In this document: piece after piece, positions 1 through 8,963 of the stretch
How the letters are laid out: every line of letters starts with the position of its first letter
Numbering within the stretch: the stretch's first letter is position 1
Assembly: GCA_003225175.1 (NCBI GenBank)
Contig: QIBA01000031.1
Location: 1-64,000 of the forward strand
DNA: 64,000 nt
From: Acidobacteriota bacterium
Lineage (GTDB): Bacteria; Acidobacteriota; Terriglobia; Terriglobales; Acidobacteriaceae
Direction of reading: 5' to 3'
Translations under genes and position numbers: made by a program
Notes under the pieces: generated by a model
The model's database searches: none
Told to the model about the DNA's origin: nothing
Seen by the model: only the letters and a program-made list of their open reading frames with translations

Positions 1-371
1 AGCTCTGACAGAACCAAAACCGGAATGTTCGCAGTCTCAGCCCAGGTCCATACCGGCAGTCTGCAGATCCCACAGAGGGCTCGATGCCAAGCAACTCCTC
101 TCCGATCTGTTCGGGAGAGGTGTTTGCTCTTGACATCGCCTTATATAGAACCCGCCCTTTTATAGAACCCGGCAGAGTAGCCCTCGGGAGAGCCCTTCTT
201 CTTATTCACACTTATGCATCCAAACAGCCTGATCCGAGGAAATAATGGGTGCAGTTCAAACCGTCCCCTTTTGGTCCAAACCGGGGGACGGGACGTTTCC
301 CGTTCCGGCATCGTGTTACACAATAGATAACGTTCGTCTGTCCCCCTGAATTTGTTTCCCGTTGTGGTCAA
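1..371. other. left-edge stretch without a recognisable gene
   Basis: I see no gene with a recognisable product here. A 76-codon minus-strand frame at 141-371 has no signal peptide or family resemblance and is probably chance. A short minus-strand frame opens at about 137 and runs off the left edge, so the start of a gene is possible but unsupported. Two near-identical 11-12 bp blocks (tatagaacccg) occur about 16 bp apart around 145-172. Confidence 0.5.
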
Positions 372-749
372 TCAGCGCACTGCTCTGCCGATCCGGCGGT
401 GATCTGGCGACCACACGAAGTAGAGAGGCTTTCCCGATTCTGTACTCAAACTGACAGGACCGTGTTTCGGCTGGCGGCTATGGTAGCTGACGTCACGATT
501 GTCTGCCATTACGAACATCTGCCCCGGCGCTAGAGTAATTGGCCCGAAATCGAAGGTGTAAGGGAACGGAGTCGCCGATCCAAGCGTATGGATTACGTAC
601 GGTTCCCACAACCGTTCATGGTTGCGATAAATGATGCCTGCGCGCCCCTCAATGGTATCTCCCCCAAGGGCAGTCGCTATTTGGTCGCATCCGTTCTGCG
701 GCGTTCCTGAATCGTCGGCCATTCGGAAATGATCTTGTTTTGTGAACAC
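372..749 (-). pseudogene. C-terminal fragment of a type I signal peptidase (S26)
   Basis: The last two thirds of this 125-residue frame follow the signal peptidase I fold: a GGDTI block where LepB has PGDTI, then an EPYV stretch, then MADNRDVSYHSR, the counterpart of the conserved GDNRxxSxDSR box, and a C-terminal IGRAVR. The membrane anchor and the catalytic-serine box are absent. Aligning on GDTI puts Gln where the catalytic lysine should be. I therefore read a truncated, probably inactive remnant. Its 5' end overlaps one copy of the interspersed repeat described elsewhere (712-737), which may mark the breakpoint. What is seen: the boxes and the missing residues. What is inferred: loss of function. 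A free-standing divergent S26-like protein is the alternative. Confidence 0.6.
712..737 (+). repeat. interspersed repeat, copy 1 (short)
   Basis: Carries the core TCGGCCATTCGGAAATG, close to TCGGCTATTCGGAAGTG at 5978. Only the left half of the repeat is recognisable. It lies at the broken 5' end of the signal-peptidase fragment. Confidence 0.45.
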
Positions 750-816
750 AAGCGCGTTTCTCGGTACCGATCACTAAAACGAATGCGACCGCAGGTGAGT
801 GATGGTGCCAGCGAAA

Positions 817-3633
817 TCATTTCTGGTGCGCATTGAGGTCTTCGAGTATGCGTTTCAATTGTTCCAGCTTCTGCCCTGCTTCGCCGAGCTTGCCTTCCGC
901 CGTCAGGCGCTGGTAGTCGGCCAGGTCTTTCGCAGCTTCTGCGATGAGTGCGTTGAGATCCGCGGCGTGTTCGGATGCAGGCGCGGGACCGCGGGGCAGA
1001 GGCTGGGCGGAAGCCGGTGCCGGGCTTACCGAGGATGCCGCTCCGCCAAAGAGTGCTGCCATCGCCGACTCGAAGGTTGGTCCGTATGCGAGACGGTCCT
1101 GCAGTGCAAGTACTACCAGACGCAGCTCCGGCATGGGGCTGCGCTCAGCCTGCAGGTAAATCGGTTCGGCATATAACAGCGCGCGTCCTGAAGGAATCAC
1201 AAGCAGGGTTCCGCGACGAACGTGCGAGCCTTGCTGGTTCCACAAACTCAATTGTCCCGAAAGCTGCGCGTTCTGATCGATTCGCGCTTCGATCTGCAGC
1301 GGTCCGTCCACAAGTTTCGTTTTGGGAAAGTCATAGATCACCGAAGTGCCGTAATGTGCCCCGTCGCTGCGGCCCGCAATCCAACCAATCAGATTGTTCC
1401 GGTTGGCCGGGGTAAATGGCAGGATCTCTACGAACTCGACGCTGGTTTCACCCGGAAGTCTCATCAGCACGAAATTCGGTTCCATCGGGAGCGTCGCCTG
1501 CTCGCCGCTGGCGTTCATCCCGACTTCACTGGCGACCGTCCATAGATCCTCACGGTTGTAGAACACTTCCGGATTGGTCATGTGATACAGGCCGTATACC
1601 GCCGCCTGCAACTTGAGCAACAGCTCTGGATAGCGTACGTGCTTTCGAAGATCCGGCGGCATCACCATCGCGTCCTTAAAGAGGTTAGGAAAGATACGGC
1701 GGTACGCGGCGATGATCGGATCGTCCTTGTCAAACACGTAAAACGTCGTCGTGCCATCGTAGGCGTCGATTACCGCCTTGACGCTGTTCCGCATGTAGTT
1801 GATCGGATTGCCGTCGAGATCGTAATGGCTGGAGTATGGATAGTTATTTGAGGTCGTGAACCCATCCATAATCCACGACAGCCGGCCATCATCGCCCAGC
1901 ACGATGTACGGATCCGGATCATACGTAAGGAACGGCGTTAATGCCGATACCCGATGGCGCACGTTGCGCCGCATCAGGAGGTGGCTGTCCTTATTCACGT
2001 CGTCGCTGAATGGCAGCTTCGCAATATCGCCACGGTCGAGCGCAAGAATAAAGCGACGCAAAAAACCGCCGACAACGATGCCACCGTTACCTTCGTACGC
2101 CGTGAGGTTGTTGGTCTGGCCTTGCGGGTAGTTGAATTCCTTCTGCTGTGTCTTCACATATACGTCGGTGTTGGTCAGCTCACCGAAGTAGACCTCCGGA
2201 CGCGTCACGCTCAGAGAGCGCACCGTACTCTGGACCGGCATATTGCTTAGGATCAGCGTCGGCAGCCCTTCTGGGGTGAAACCATTTACGGGATTCATCG
2301 TGATGCCGTACCCGTGGGTGTAGATCAGCTTCTCGTTGATCCAGTTGCGGCTGCTCTCCGGAAGCTTCTCGACGTTCAGCTCGCGCGTGGCGAGCATGAC
2401 CTGGCGAATGGTGCCATCGATCTCATAGCGATCAATATCAATATCGGGAAAGTCGTAGTAGGTGCGGATCTCCTGTATTTGGCGCAGCGTGTCCTGTAAT
2501 GCTCGCCAATCCCAAAGCCGGATGTTTTGCAGCGTCGCCCGGTTGGTCGCCGGATCCGCTGCCTCGACGGTCGTCTCCGCAGGAAATTCGCGTTCCGAAA
2601 TCTGATTCAATCCATATGCCTGCCGCGTTAAATCGATGTTGTGGGCAATGTACGGGTGCTCGCGAACCAGTTCGTTCGGCTTCACGATAAAGCTGCTCAC
2701 ATACCACGCGAAAAACTGCACGCCGAGATAACACAGCGCGGCCGGAACCATGGCTGCGACCAGCCAGCGCAATCGTGATAGTGACACGGCGTTGGCGACA
2801 GCGATCGCCGCGCCGAGACCTAGCGCCGCGCAGACAACGAGCATCCCCGCGAGGGTGACGTGCGCGTCGGTATAGGTGACACCGGCGAAGATGGTGTGAG
2901 CGTCGAACAGATGCTCAAACCGGGCGAGATAGATACGCATCGCACCGATCAGCAACAGGAATGCAAATGTGATGGACAGCCCGCGCCAGGAAAACGGCGC
3001 GTAAGTGGCGGCGCGGCGTCCGGCGAATGCGCGCGTACTTCTAGTGATGAAGGTGAAGAGAATGGCGACCGTGCAGGTAATTGCCGACAACGTCATCAGC
3101 CAGCCCACGACGAGTTGCCAGGCTGGAAGAGTAAAAAGATAGAAGTTCAGGGGCTTGCCAAAGATGGGATCGATAACGTTGCCAGTGACGCGTGGCGCGT
3201 ACCAATAGAGCGCGAGCGTCGGCCACTCCATCATCATGCTGGCGCCAATCGCAGCGGCGACAACCAGCGAAACGCCGAGTCCAGCAAAGCGCAGGACTGG
3301 CTCAACCGACAATCTTATGGGCTCTCCGGCGATGAAAATCGTGTGACTACTCGGCAAGTTGGGAAGGTGTGTTCGCTTCAGAGCTAAGAACGATCCGTAC
3401 AGAATAAGAAATGTGGCCGCGGCAAATGCGGTGAAGCCCCCCGACTGAATTCTCAGTGTCGTCCAAAATGCGTCTCCGTAACCAAGCGAACCGAACCAGA
3501 GCGCGTCGACGCAAAAAGACAACGCCATGCGACCGCCAAGGACAATGCCTGCAAAGATTGCCAGAATGAGAATGAATAAGAAGCGGCGGCGACGCGGTTG
3601 GCGCATCGCGGGCCAATCAATGGACTCAGGCAT
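817..3633 (-). CDS. UPF0182 family integral membrane protein
   Basis: 938 residues, the usual length for UPF0182 (COG1615). The basic start (RQPRRRRFLF) leads into seven or so hydrophobic segments within the first 330 residues, followed by a large soluble domain of about 500 residues that should lie outside the membrane. The family signature area is readable, including TYYDFPDIDIDRY, NWINEKLIYTHGYG and LTNTDVYVKTQQKEFNYPQG. The tail is Ala/Pro-rich and then helical (ADYQRLTAEGKLGEAGQKLE), typical of these proteins. Molecular function is not known for the family. The ATG at 3633 is the only sensible start. The gene stands alone; the next gene upstream is on the same strand but over 360 bp away. 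Family assignment is secure, role unknown. Confidence 0.95.
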   Translation of the reverse strand: MPESIDWPAMRQPRRRRFLFILILAIFAGIVLGGRMALSFCVDALWFGSLGYGDAFWTTLRIQSGGFTAFAAATFLILYGSFLALKRTHLPNLPSSHTIFIAGEPIRLSVEPVLRFAGLGVSLVVAAAIGASMMMEWPTLALYWYAPRVTGNVIDPIFGKPLNFYLFTLPAWQLVVGWLMTLSAITCTVAILFTFITRSTRAFAGRRAATYAPFSWRGLSITFAFLLLIGAMRIYLARFEHLFDAHTIFAGVTYTDAHVTLAGMLVVCAALGLGAAIAVANAVSLSRLRWLVAAMVPAALCYLGVQFFAWYVSSFIVKPNELVREHPYIAHNIDLTRQAYGLNQISEREFPAETTVEAADPATNRATLQNIRLWDWRALQDTLRQIQEIRTYYDFPDIDIDRYEIDGTIRQVMLATRELNVEKLPESSRNWINEKLIYTHGYGITMNPVNGFTPEGLPTLILSNMPVQSTVRSLSVTRPEVYFGELTNTDVYVKTQQKEFNYPQGQTNNLTAYEGNGGIVVGGFLRRFILALDRGDIAKLPFSDDVNKDSHLLMRRNVRHRVSALTPFLTYDPDPYIVLGDDGRLSWIMDGFTTSNNYPYSSHYDLDGNPINYMRNSVKAVIDAYDGTTTFYVFDKDDPIIAAYRRIFPNLFKDAMVMPPDLRKHVRYPELLLKLQAAVYGLYHMTNPEVFYNREDLWTVASEVGMNASGEQATLPMEPNFVLMRLPGETSVEFVEILPFTPANRNNLIGWIAGRSDGAHYGTSVIYDFPKTKLVDGPLQIEARIDQNAQLSGQLSLWNQQGSHVRRGTLLVIPSGRALLYAEPIYLQAERSPMPELRLVVLALQDRLAYGPTFESAMAALFGGAASSVSPAPASAQPLPRGPAPASEHAADLNALIAEAAKDLADYQRLTAEGKLGEAGQKLEQLKRILEDLNAHQK

Positions 3634-3997
3634 TGGTTATCGCATGATACTCCTCGGCTTTCAGGCGACGGCGACAGGACTCAGCATCTTCGCCGAAGTG
3701 CAACAACTCCCGAATTGTCGGCAATCCAGAAGTTGCGCTCCCATATTGGTAACGTCCGGATAGCCCATCATACAGACGGATTGTAGTGGCCCAATAGGTA
3801 CTCAGAACAAATCCTGAATCTCGGTTTTCACTCCTGCATCACAGCCGGGTCTATTATTCGTCAGGGACTTTCGCAGTGTCTGACACCGTAGGAGTTCAGC
3901 GGCGCTACCCCTGAGAACTGCTGAGCGGAATCGCAAACGACTGACCCCGCCGCGACCGCGGTTGCGACGCCGGGCAGCGCCCCCTGCGACGAGCGGG
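3634..3997. other. intergenic region upstream of UPF0182 gene
   Basis: No gene recognised in 364 bp. It holds one long copy of the interspersed repeat (3715-3766). The rest, next to the methyltransferase 3' end, is GC-rich with no obvious hairpin plus T-run. Confidence 0.6.
3715..3766 (+). repeat. interspersed repeat, copy 2
   Basis: Reads TTGTCGGCAATCCAGAAGTT, then CTCCCATATTGGTAA, then a closing TAGCCC. It is the best match to copy 3 at 4751-4801, sharing the CCCATA-TGGTAA core and the TAGCCC end. It lies about 80 bp upstream of the UPF0182 start. Confidence 0.5.
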
Positions 3998-4669
3998 TTA
4001 GGCGTCGACTCCCGAGCGACTGGCGAGGGGTGATGAGCGAAAGGACGGCACCAGTGCTCGCACCTGGCGGCGGTACTCGCCGTAGAAGCGGCCGAAGGCG
4101 GCGACCAGCATCGCGTCTTCGACCCTGATGCGATAGCTGTAGGCTCCCCATGTGGTGGCAAGGGATGCAAGCAGTGTGACAGAGTTGCCCGATGCGACTG
4201 CAATCCCGTTGAGACAAAGCAAGGATCCGAGGTAGCCCGGATGCCGGACCCACTGGTAAGGGCCACCGCGCTCGACGGAGTGCTCATCTTGAACAAGAAG
4301 CGTTCTGGTGTAGCGATCCCGCAGAGTAAGCACTGCCCACAATCGCAGCCCCAGACCGCAGATCCCGAAAGCCACTCCCATCCAAGCCACCCCGGGCAGC
4401 CCTGGTATGAGAGCGTGACGGAACCACTGCGGCAGCAACATCGAACCGGCCGGAGAGCCGGCTTTCATTGCCAGTACGAAACCAAGCACTGGGACAGCGG
4501 AGGAGGCCGCAACGAGAAGAGTGCTCTTACGATCCGACTCGCCAGCGCGGACCTTGCGTGCGCGGGAACCAAAGCGGATCTCGGATTGCAGCCCGTATAG
4601 CAGCAGCACAATCAAGGCTCCAATCCCGTAAGCCGGAAGAGCCGTAAAGCGCGAGATGAGTTCAGACAT
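3998..4669 (-). CDS. isoprenylcysteine carboxyl methyltransferase (ICMT)-family membrane protein
   Basis: About 223 residues with four to five hydrophobic segments. The C-terminal half carries the ICMT/phospholipid methyltransferase-type signature: GGPYQWVRHPGYLGSL followed about 35 residues later by RIRVEDAMLVAAFGRFYGEY. In the family these parts bind S-adenosylmethionine at the membrane face. Bacterial members methylate unknown, often lipid or isoprenoid thiol, substrates, so the substrate is not assigned. The longest frame starts with TTG at 4681; the in-frame ATG at 4669 is preferred. Single gene; a repeat copy sits 80-130 bp upstream. Confidence 0.85.
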   Translation of the reverse strand: MSELISRFTALPAYGIGALIVLLLYGLQSEIRFGSRARKVRAGESDRKSTLLVAASSAVPVLGFVLAMKAGSPAGSMLLPQWFRHALIPGLPGVAWMGVAFGICGLGLRLWAVLTLRDRYTRTLLVQDEHSVERGGPYQWVRHPGYLGSLLCLNGIAVASGNSVTLLASLATTWGAYSYRIRVEDAMLVAAFGRFYGEYRRQVRALVPSFRSSPLASRSGVDA

Positions 4670-4750
4670 GAGTAACTGCAATGATAACCCGACCCTGACC
4701 CACGGCTAGAAAAATTCCCGGAAAGACAAAGCCCCAGGTTCCAAATAAAT

Positions 4751-4801
4751 CCTCGGCAACTCGGAAGCAGAATTCCCATACTGGTAAGTTCTGTGTAGCC
4801 C
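4751..4801 (+). repeat. interspersed repeat, copy 3
   Basis: Reads CCTCGGCAACTCGGAAGC, then TTCCCATACTGGTAA, then GTGTAGCCC. Same order of blocks as copy 2, about 1 kb away and in the same orientation, again in the upstream region of a minus-strand membrane-protein gene. Confidence 0.5.
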
Positions 4802-4911
4802 GTTCACTCTGGCGTAGTTCGCCGATCTGACCAACGGATGGATTTTCGATTTGCAACAATCATGATGCTGAGATAACAGGGCTCAACCGGCTACGGAGAG
4901 TTGCTTCTCCT

Positions 4912-5280
4912 CTACTTGCTCGAAGCTCTTGCCCGAGAATGCAAAAAGAAAACAACGAAGGCCAGACTGCCCAGGACGAGAGGAGGGATCACTCGCGGGA
5001 ACTCGCCATTACGGGCGTGAGTGTAAAGAGCACCGGCCATTACGACTATCAGTATCCCGGCGGCGGCTTTCCTCCACCGAGGAATCACTATTGCAATACC
5101 GCCGAGGGTTTCAATTGCCCCGACGACGTATTGAGAACCGGCCGGATAGCCCCAATGCAGGAATCTCTGAGCCCACCGGGTCGCAGATGATCCCTCGAGC
5201 TTCGACAAACCGACGGCGACAAATACAAGGGCCAAGAATATGGATAATACGGACGATATTGTTCGCGGAAGTTTTTTCAT
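4912..5280 (-). CDS. DoxX-like small membrane protein
   Basis: 122 residues from the ATG at 5280, which follows a GGAGCAGGG ribosome-binding stretch; the frame is open another 33 codons upstream but that part is charged and unlikely to be translated. Four hydrophobic segments with the DoxX-family pattern: an early FVAVGLSKL (the usual G-x-x-K/H-L motif), a GAIETLGGIAIVIPRWRKAAA stretch in the middle, and a basic end. Members act in membranes in redox or sulfur chemistry or are uncharacterised. Stands alone, divergent from the winged-helix gene at 5450. Confidence 0.8.
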   Translation of the reverse strand: MKKLPRTISSVLSIFLALVFVAVGLSKLEGSSATRWAQRFLHWGYPAGSQYVVGAIETLGGIAIVIPRWRKAAAGILIVVMAGALYTHARNGEFPRVIPPLVLGSLAFVVFFLHSRARASSK

Positions 5281-5449
5281 CCCTGCTCCGGTTCGGATAG
5301 CTGGCCCTCGCTTCTCGGGAACTATCACCGCGTCAATACCATCGTGGTCTGCTTGCAGGGTCAACTCAAATATCCTCAAATCGCCCTCTCAAATGCTCAT
5401 GTGAGCTACAATCTGCCGCTGCGATGCGCTGTGAACGGAAGCTTCCGCA

Positions 5450-5923
5450 ATGATAAGAGCCTTCGGCGACTTTGAGCTTGACGATACGTTGAGAAAACTC
5501 GGCCGAAAGGGACGACGGCTAAGGCTTTCAGGACAGGCCCTGGACCTGCTCTCTCTTTTGGTTGAACGCTCGGGCGAGTTGATTACTCGAGAAGAGATAA
5601 AGGGTCGCCTCTGGCCAGACAGCAACGTGGAACTCGAACACAGCGTTGATGTGTTGATAAATCGCCTGCGATCAGTTCTCGGCGACAGTGGGAAAAGCCC
5701 ACGTTATATTGAGACTGTTCCCAGGAAGGGGTACAGATTCCTGGGTCCAGTAAGCTGTCAACGCAATAGGAGGGCGAGTCGTACGTGGTTTCGAAGACTC
5801 GGAACATACGCGGCCATCGCGATTCTTGCAGCGATTGCAGCCCTTATGATTGCGCGTACGCGCTACAACAAATTTGTTCCATCGCAGCGTTCATCAATGC
5901 CGCTTCCAGCAAGCGTGCGATGA
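5450..5923 (+). CDS. winged-helix regulator with one membrane segment, truncated CadC-like protein
   Basis: Residues 5-100 form an OmpR/PhoB-type winged helix: LSGQALDLLSLLVE, ITREEIKGRLWPD, HSVDVLINRLRSVLGD and the closing PRYIETVPRKGYRF. After a basic linker comes one hydrophobic segment (about 120-137), then only some 20 residues. Acidobacterial proteins of this build normally continue with a large periplasmic TPR or propeller sensor. Here the reading frame stops at 5923 and nothing like a sensor follows, so the gene is likely cut. A copy of the interspersed repeat sits 55 bp past the stop. DNA binding may be retained, but signal input is probably lost. Confidence 0.75.
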   Translation: MIRAFGDFELDDTLRKLGRKGRRLRLSGQALDLLSLLVERSGELITREEIKGRLWPDSNVELEHSVDVLINRLRSVLGDSGKSPRYIETVPRKGYRFLGPVSCQRNRRASRTWFRRLGTYAAIAILAAIAALMIARTRYNKFVPSQRSSMPLPASVR

Positions 5924-5977
5924 TTGAACCGCCTTACGAAGCGGCCGTTCGCTCTCGTGCTTGGATTACTTCAGGAT

Positions 5978-6018
5978 GGTCGGCTATTCGGAAGTGACCT
6001 TGCAATAACCAGGCAGCC
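5978..6018 (+). repeat. interspersed repeat, copy 4
   Basis: Reads GGTCGGCTATTCGGAAGTGA, then CTTGCAATAACC and a closing GGCAGCC. The left block is the same as in copies 1 and 5. It lies just past the stop of the truncated winged-helix gene. Confidence 0.45.
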
Positions 6019-6368
6019 TCATGAATTGGCCGGATTCTTGGCCCCGGCGTCTGATCCTTTCACCGCGGGGACGATCCGATAGTTCGCGCGATAGACCAAA
6101 TTGTGCAGATCACTGGATGCTATGGCCCGAAGTATCGACAATTGGTCCGCTGCATCTTTGTCATTGAAGACGTTCAGCGGCCAGTCGTGAACTGTCGTCC
6201 CCCGAAGATGAGGGTGATGGAAGGCAACTCCGAGGGTTCCGTGAAATTTTGAGCGAATGAGCCAGGAGGAACAAAGAAGGCTCCAAAAAGCGCAAGAGCA
6301 ACTACGAATGAGGGTGCCGATAACCGGTTTGAAGCAATTGTCGGCCTCTCATGCCAGTGTAGGGTCAT
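6019..6368 (-). pseudogene. small exported protein, apparently frameshifted
   Basis: The frame from 6368 encodes a signal-peptide-like start (SFVVALALFGAFFVPPGSFAQ) and stops at 6174. Another frame then takes over with coherent protein-like sequence (WPLNVFNDKDAADQLSIL, then LHNLVYRANYRIVPAV) to a stop at 6019. The switch falls somewhere in 6175-6245. I do not recognise the family. Either the gene carries an indel or the sequence has an error; chance overlap of two unrelated frames cannot be excluded. Confidence 0.35.
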
Positions 6369-6448
6369 CTCCGTCCTCCTGCCGATCAGACTCGCGCCCT
6401 TCTCTGCGGGTTAGCAATCCGCACTGGGCTGCGACGTTCTTGATGTCC

Positions 6449-7000
6449 CTACTGCTGCCGTTGGTTCTGGTCGTTAATCTGCCCACGAATCTCGCCGCTT
6501 GGAAAGGTGGATGTGTGAACATTCGCGTAGGCCACTCCTTCGCGAATCGCGCGAACTAGCTTGTCGAACTGCCCGGGTGCAATTCCCTGGTTAACCGGGC
6601 CTATAACGTCGGCGGCTGTGATCGTTCCCGTAACGGTAGCCTCGGTTGCGGTTCCAGGCGGACAGGGCGGTTTACTGCCGCCGCCACACAAGAACGCTGA
6701 GACACCGCTCGCTTGGAAGCGGTTCCCGAAATGGATATGAGCAGCGAGCGCAGGCGTTGACAAGCCGCTGTACTTCAGCTCATAAGTGATAGCTTGCGCA
6801 TCATCGTTGATCTCTGCGCTGAAGGATCCGCTACCGTCCGAAAAAATGGCATTGGGTGCTTCGTGAAAACCGCGCAACGGCTCGGCTTTCACGTTTTGTT
6901 TCTCATTTTCACCGCCACTCGCCGCGTAGCTGACCATGGTCACCGTCAGCACTCCCACGACAATCGCCACAACCGCTACAGAGATGAATCTCTTCCTCAC
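6449..7000 (-). CDS. exported CHRD domain protein
   Basis: 183 residues starting with GTG at 7000, placed by a strong AAGGAGGG seven bases upstream. A signal peptide (about 1-27, ending VSYAAS) precedes a CHRD domain: AEINDDAQAITYELKYSGL, AAHIHFG, GQFDKLVRAIREGVAYANVHTSTFPSGEIRGQI. The AHIH and ANVHT-GEIRGQI strings are the family signature. CHRD proteins are secreted, and their role in bacteria is unclear. A CGGGSKPPC insertion with two cysteines may form a disulfide. Downstream on the same strand is a broken galactose-oxidase gene. Confidence 0.88.
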   Translation of the reverse strand: MRKRFISVAVVAIVVGVLTVTMVSYAASGGENEKQNVKAEPLRGFHEAPNAIFSDGSGSFSAEINDDAQAITYELKYSGLSTPALAAHIHFGNRFQASGVSAFLCGGGSKPPCPPGTATEATVTGTITAADVIGPVNQGIAPGQFDKLVRAIREGVAYANVHTSTFPSGEIRGQINDQNQRQQ

Positions 7001-7040
7001 GTTACCCTCCTTGCATTCATTTGAATGCCAAACTTAGATG

Positions 7041-7661
7041 CTAGTCTCCTGTATCCGACGGCAACACAATTTTTTTGCCGACACTGGGGACACCATTGTG
7101 GTCGACCACAAAAAGCATATATATGCCCGGAATAGCCTGCGCAGGCAGCTTTGGCGTCACCACGCGCAGCTCCCGTTTGCGCTCTGCAACCTTTTGACGG
7201 AACGCTAGCTTCACATAGCGATCACCGCCCGTGAAGCTATGAGTATTGTGATCGCTTCGCAGCATGACGACTGAAGCAATGTCATCGGAATCGCCAGCAA
7301 AGGTGATATCGAAATGCCCGCGATACGAGATCTCTTTCGGAGCATCCACAATATTCGGTCTCGTGGCCGAAGTGCCGCTCTTATTAAACAGGTACGGTGG
7401 TGACAAGATTTGCACGGCCGGCACACCCTGATCCGGATCGCCCTGTGACAGCACGCCGTAAGATGCGATGAGCGGATACGATGGATCATTATTCTGAACT
7501 AGCGCTTCCCGGTTTTCTCCGGCAAAGAATACCGACGCATCGGGCAGCAGCGTCGCCGTGCCGTGAAGACCTCGTGAAATAGTCGTTCTGGCCAGCGGCA
7601 TGGCGGTGCCGGTCGCTGGATCTATTCGGGAGTTAGCAGCTTTTTCGAAAATAGTCCGACA
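7041..7661 (-). pseudogene. C-terminal fragment of a galactose oxidase / glyoxal oxidase-like protein
   Basis: The readable part begins within the last blades of the propeller (RIDPATGTA, then RGLHGTATLLPDASVFFAGE, compare R-YHSTALLLPDGRV in the family) and continues into the C-terminal early-set domain (DUF1929): VMLRSDHNTHSFTGGDRYVKL and IPGIYMLFVVDHNGVPS. An in-frame TGA near 7662 closes the frame upstream, and 400 or more residues of the usual N-terminal propeller are missing. An internal ATG at 7601 exists, but a protein from there would lack most copper-site residues. I call it a 5'-truncated remnant. Confidence 0.7.
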
Positions 7662-7700
7662 TCATTTCGTGCGACCACACCGGCTGACCGAGAAAGCGAC

Positions 7701-7955
7701 TTGTCAGGAACAAACTCTGCAAATACGGGCTTAATGTCCAGAACTGGTGAACTGTCAAATGCATCCAACCCACACACCGTCCAGCACGGCCAGAAGTATG
7801 CGTTAGTCGTCGGGCAGAAGGTGTACACGCTGCAAGGCCATGAGGACGACCTGAACAGGATGGCGGGTCAGCGCGCGACAGTCAAAGGCTCCGTCAGTCG
7901 CGACACCGTGACCGTGAGTTCCGTTACGGCTGCCAAGAGATGGGCCACGACGTAG
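7701..7955 (+). pseudogene. remnant of a small secreted acidobacterial protein
   Basis: The stretch HGQKYALVVGQKVYTLQGHE followed by LNRMAGQRATVKGSVSRDTV and VTVSSVTAAK looks like the C-terminal half of a class of small exported proteins common in Acidobacteriota, in which a cysteine-bearing start precedes this OB-like strand pattern. The signal peptide is absent and the region before about codon 25 is not recognisable, so the gene seems to have lost its 5' end. It abuts the galactose-oxidase fragment on the other strand. Assignment rests on pattern memory only. Confidence 0.4.
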
Positions 7956-8221
7956 GGTCACCGTTCCGTGGACGGAAAGAAGAAGAAAAACGCAAACGCT
8001 TAGTGGAACATTACTCGCCCTTCAAGGTGAGGTCATGGTGGTCTGGCGCGGGAATTATCGCGTTGGCACTCGTGGTGTGCTGCCTGGTCATGATGTTCAT
8101 GATGGGAGGGGCATGGGTGGCAAATCGAGAAACGAAAAGAACACAGATGACCAATCCAATAAGAATAATGACAACGAATAGTCAGGCACAAACAGACCGT
8201 GAATTTGATAAAGGAGAATGA
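7940..8221 (+). CDS. small single-pass membrane protein, unknown
   Basis: 93 residues with a charged start, then one strongly hydrophobic helix (WSGAGIIALALVVCCLVMMF) and a polar tail. No family recognised. It overlaps the preceding remnant by 16 bp and has no clear ribosome-binding site; the true start may be an internal codon nearer the helix. Given the decay on both sides it may be another fragment. Confidence 0.35.
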   Translation: MGHDVGSPFRGRKEEEKRKRLVEHYSPFKVRSWWSGAGIIALALVVCCLVMMFMMGGAWVANRETKRTQMTNPIRIMTTNSQAQTDREFDKGE

Positions 8222-8222
8222 A

Positions 8223-8315
8223 ATGAAATCCGTTAAGACTTCACTCATCACAATCGCCGCCGCAGTCGCGCTGGCTCTTTCCGTCTCAGTCCAGCGATGT
8301 AACGTAAGTTACTGA
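8223..8315 (+). pseudogene. orphan signal peptide, gene cut after residue 25
   Basis: An ATG at 8223 sits behind AAAGGAGAATGAA, an excellent ribosome-binding site. The 30 codons spell a textbook signal peptide: MKSVKTSLITIAAAVALALS followed by VSVQ. Then, without a mature domain, the frame meets unrelated sequence and a TGA at 8313. The start of an exported-protein gene has therefore been kept while the body is gone, with a breakpoint at about 8297. It is too short for routine gene calling. Confidence 0.55.
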
Positions 8316-8499
8316 AACCAGGTGATACGGATGGCTCCTAAAGTCGCTTTCGGTAACGTTCGGTAAGTCTTATTGGACCCTTAACGGACCCTCAGATATC
8401 TCAACCGAAGCTTATTCGCGGCGATCATCACGCGATTAAGTGGTGTGCCATTCGGCGTAATTGATACAGGTTTCCTACCATGAATTTTCCTCTCCTGCG

Positions 8500-8963
8500 C
8501 TAAGTCCCACGGAGTTGTTTCCGGCGTGCTGTTGTTGGAATGCGCTCGCCAGGTTTAATCACGTGAGCTGATAAGCGCGATTGCGGGAAATCTTTCGGAT
8601 TCAGCGTCACGATGAAATCGGCTCGGCCATTCTCAGCGCATGCGCAGAAGGGATCGTCTCCCGGATCGGGAGAGATGTCTGGCAGCCCAGAGGTAGAAAT
8701 AAGTTCCGTCTCCTCGCGCAGCAGATTGATTATTTTCCCAATGAGTGGGCGCCGGACACCCAGCTTTCCCAAGACTCGTTTGTATTCCAGAAGAATCTCA
8801 TCACTCACCAGCCAGACAAACGTGTCCCTTCGATCCAGTCCCGGAGCAGTTTGGCGCTTGGATTCTTGGGAGCGATGTCCGGAAACCTGAATCCAGCAAT
8901 TCCCGCCACCAGAACGGACGTATCGACAACGCCTCTAGGCCGTTTGCTTTTTTGAGCGGGCAA
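8500..8963 (-). pseudogene. PIN-domain toxin (COG1569-type), frameshifted
   Basis: Two overlapping frames make one PIN domain. The first gives RGVVDTSVLVAG (first catalytic Asp) through KLLRDWIEG. After one missing base near 8825-8835 the second continues TFVWLVSDEILLEYKRVLGK, then DPGDDPFCACAENGRADFIVTLNPKDF, which holds the remaining acidic residues and the (V/I)T-x-(D/N) stretch. As written the first frame stops at 8805. PIN toxins are Mg-dependent RNases. No ATG fits; a TTG at 8963 or a start inside the antitoxin 3' end is likely. It is inactivated, or the read contains an error. Confidence 0.7.

Noticed and set aside
799-3387. Several long plus-strand frames opposite the UPF0182 gene
   Set aside because: They mirror the coding strand, have no ribosome-binding sites or family features, and UPF0182 is clearly on the minus strand.
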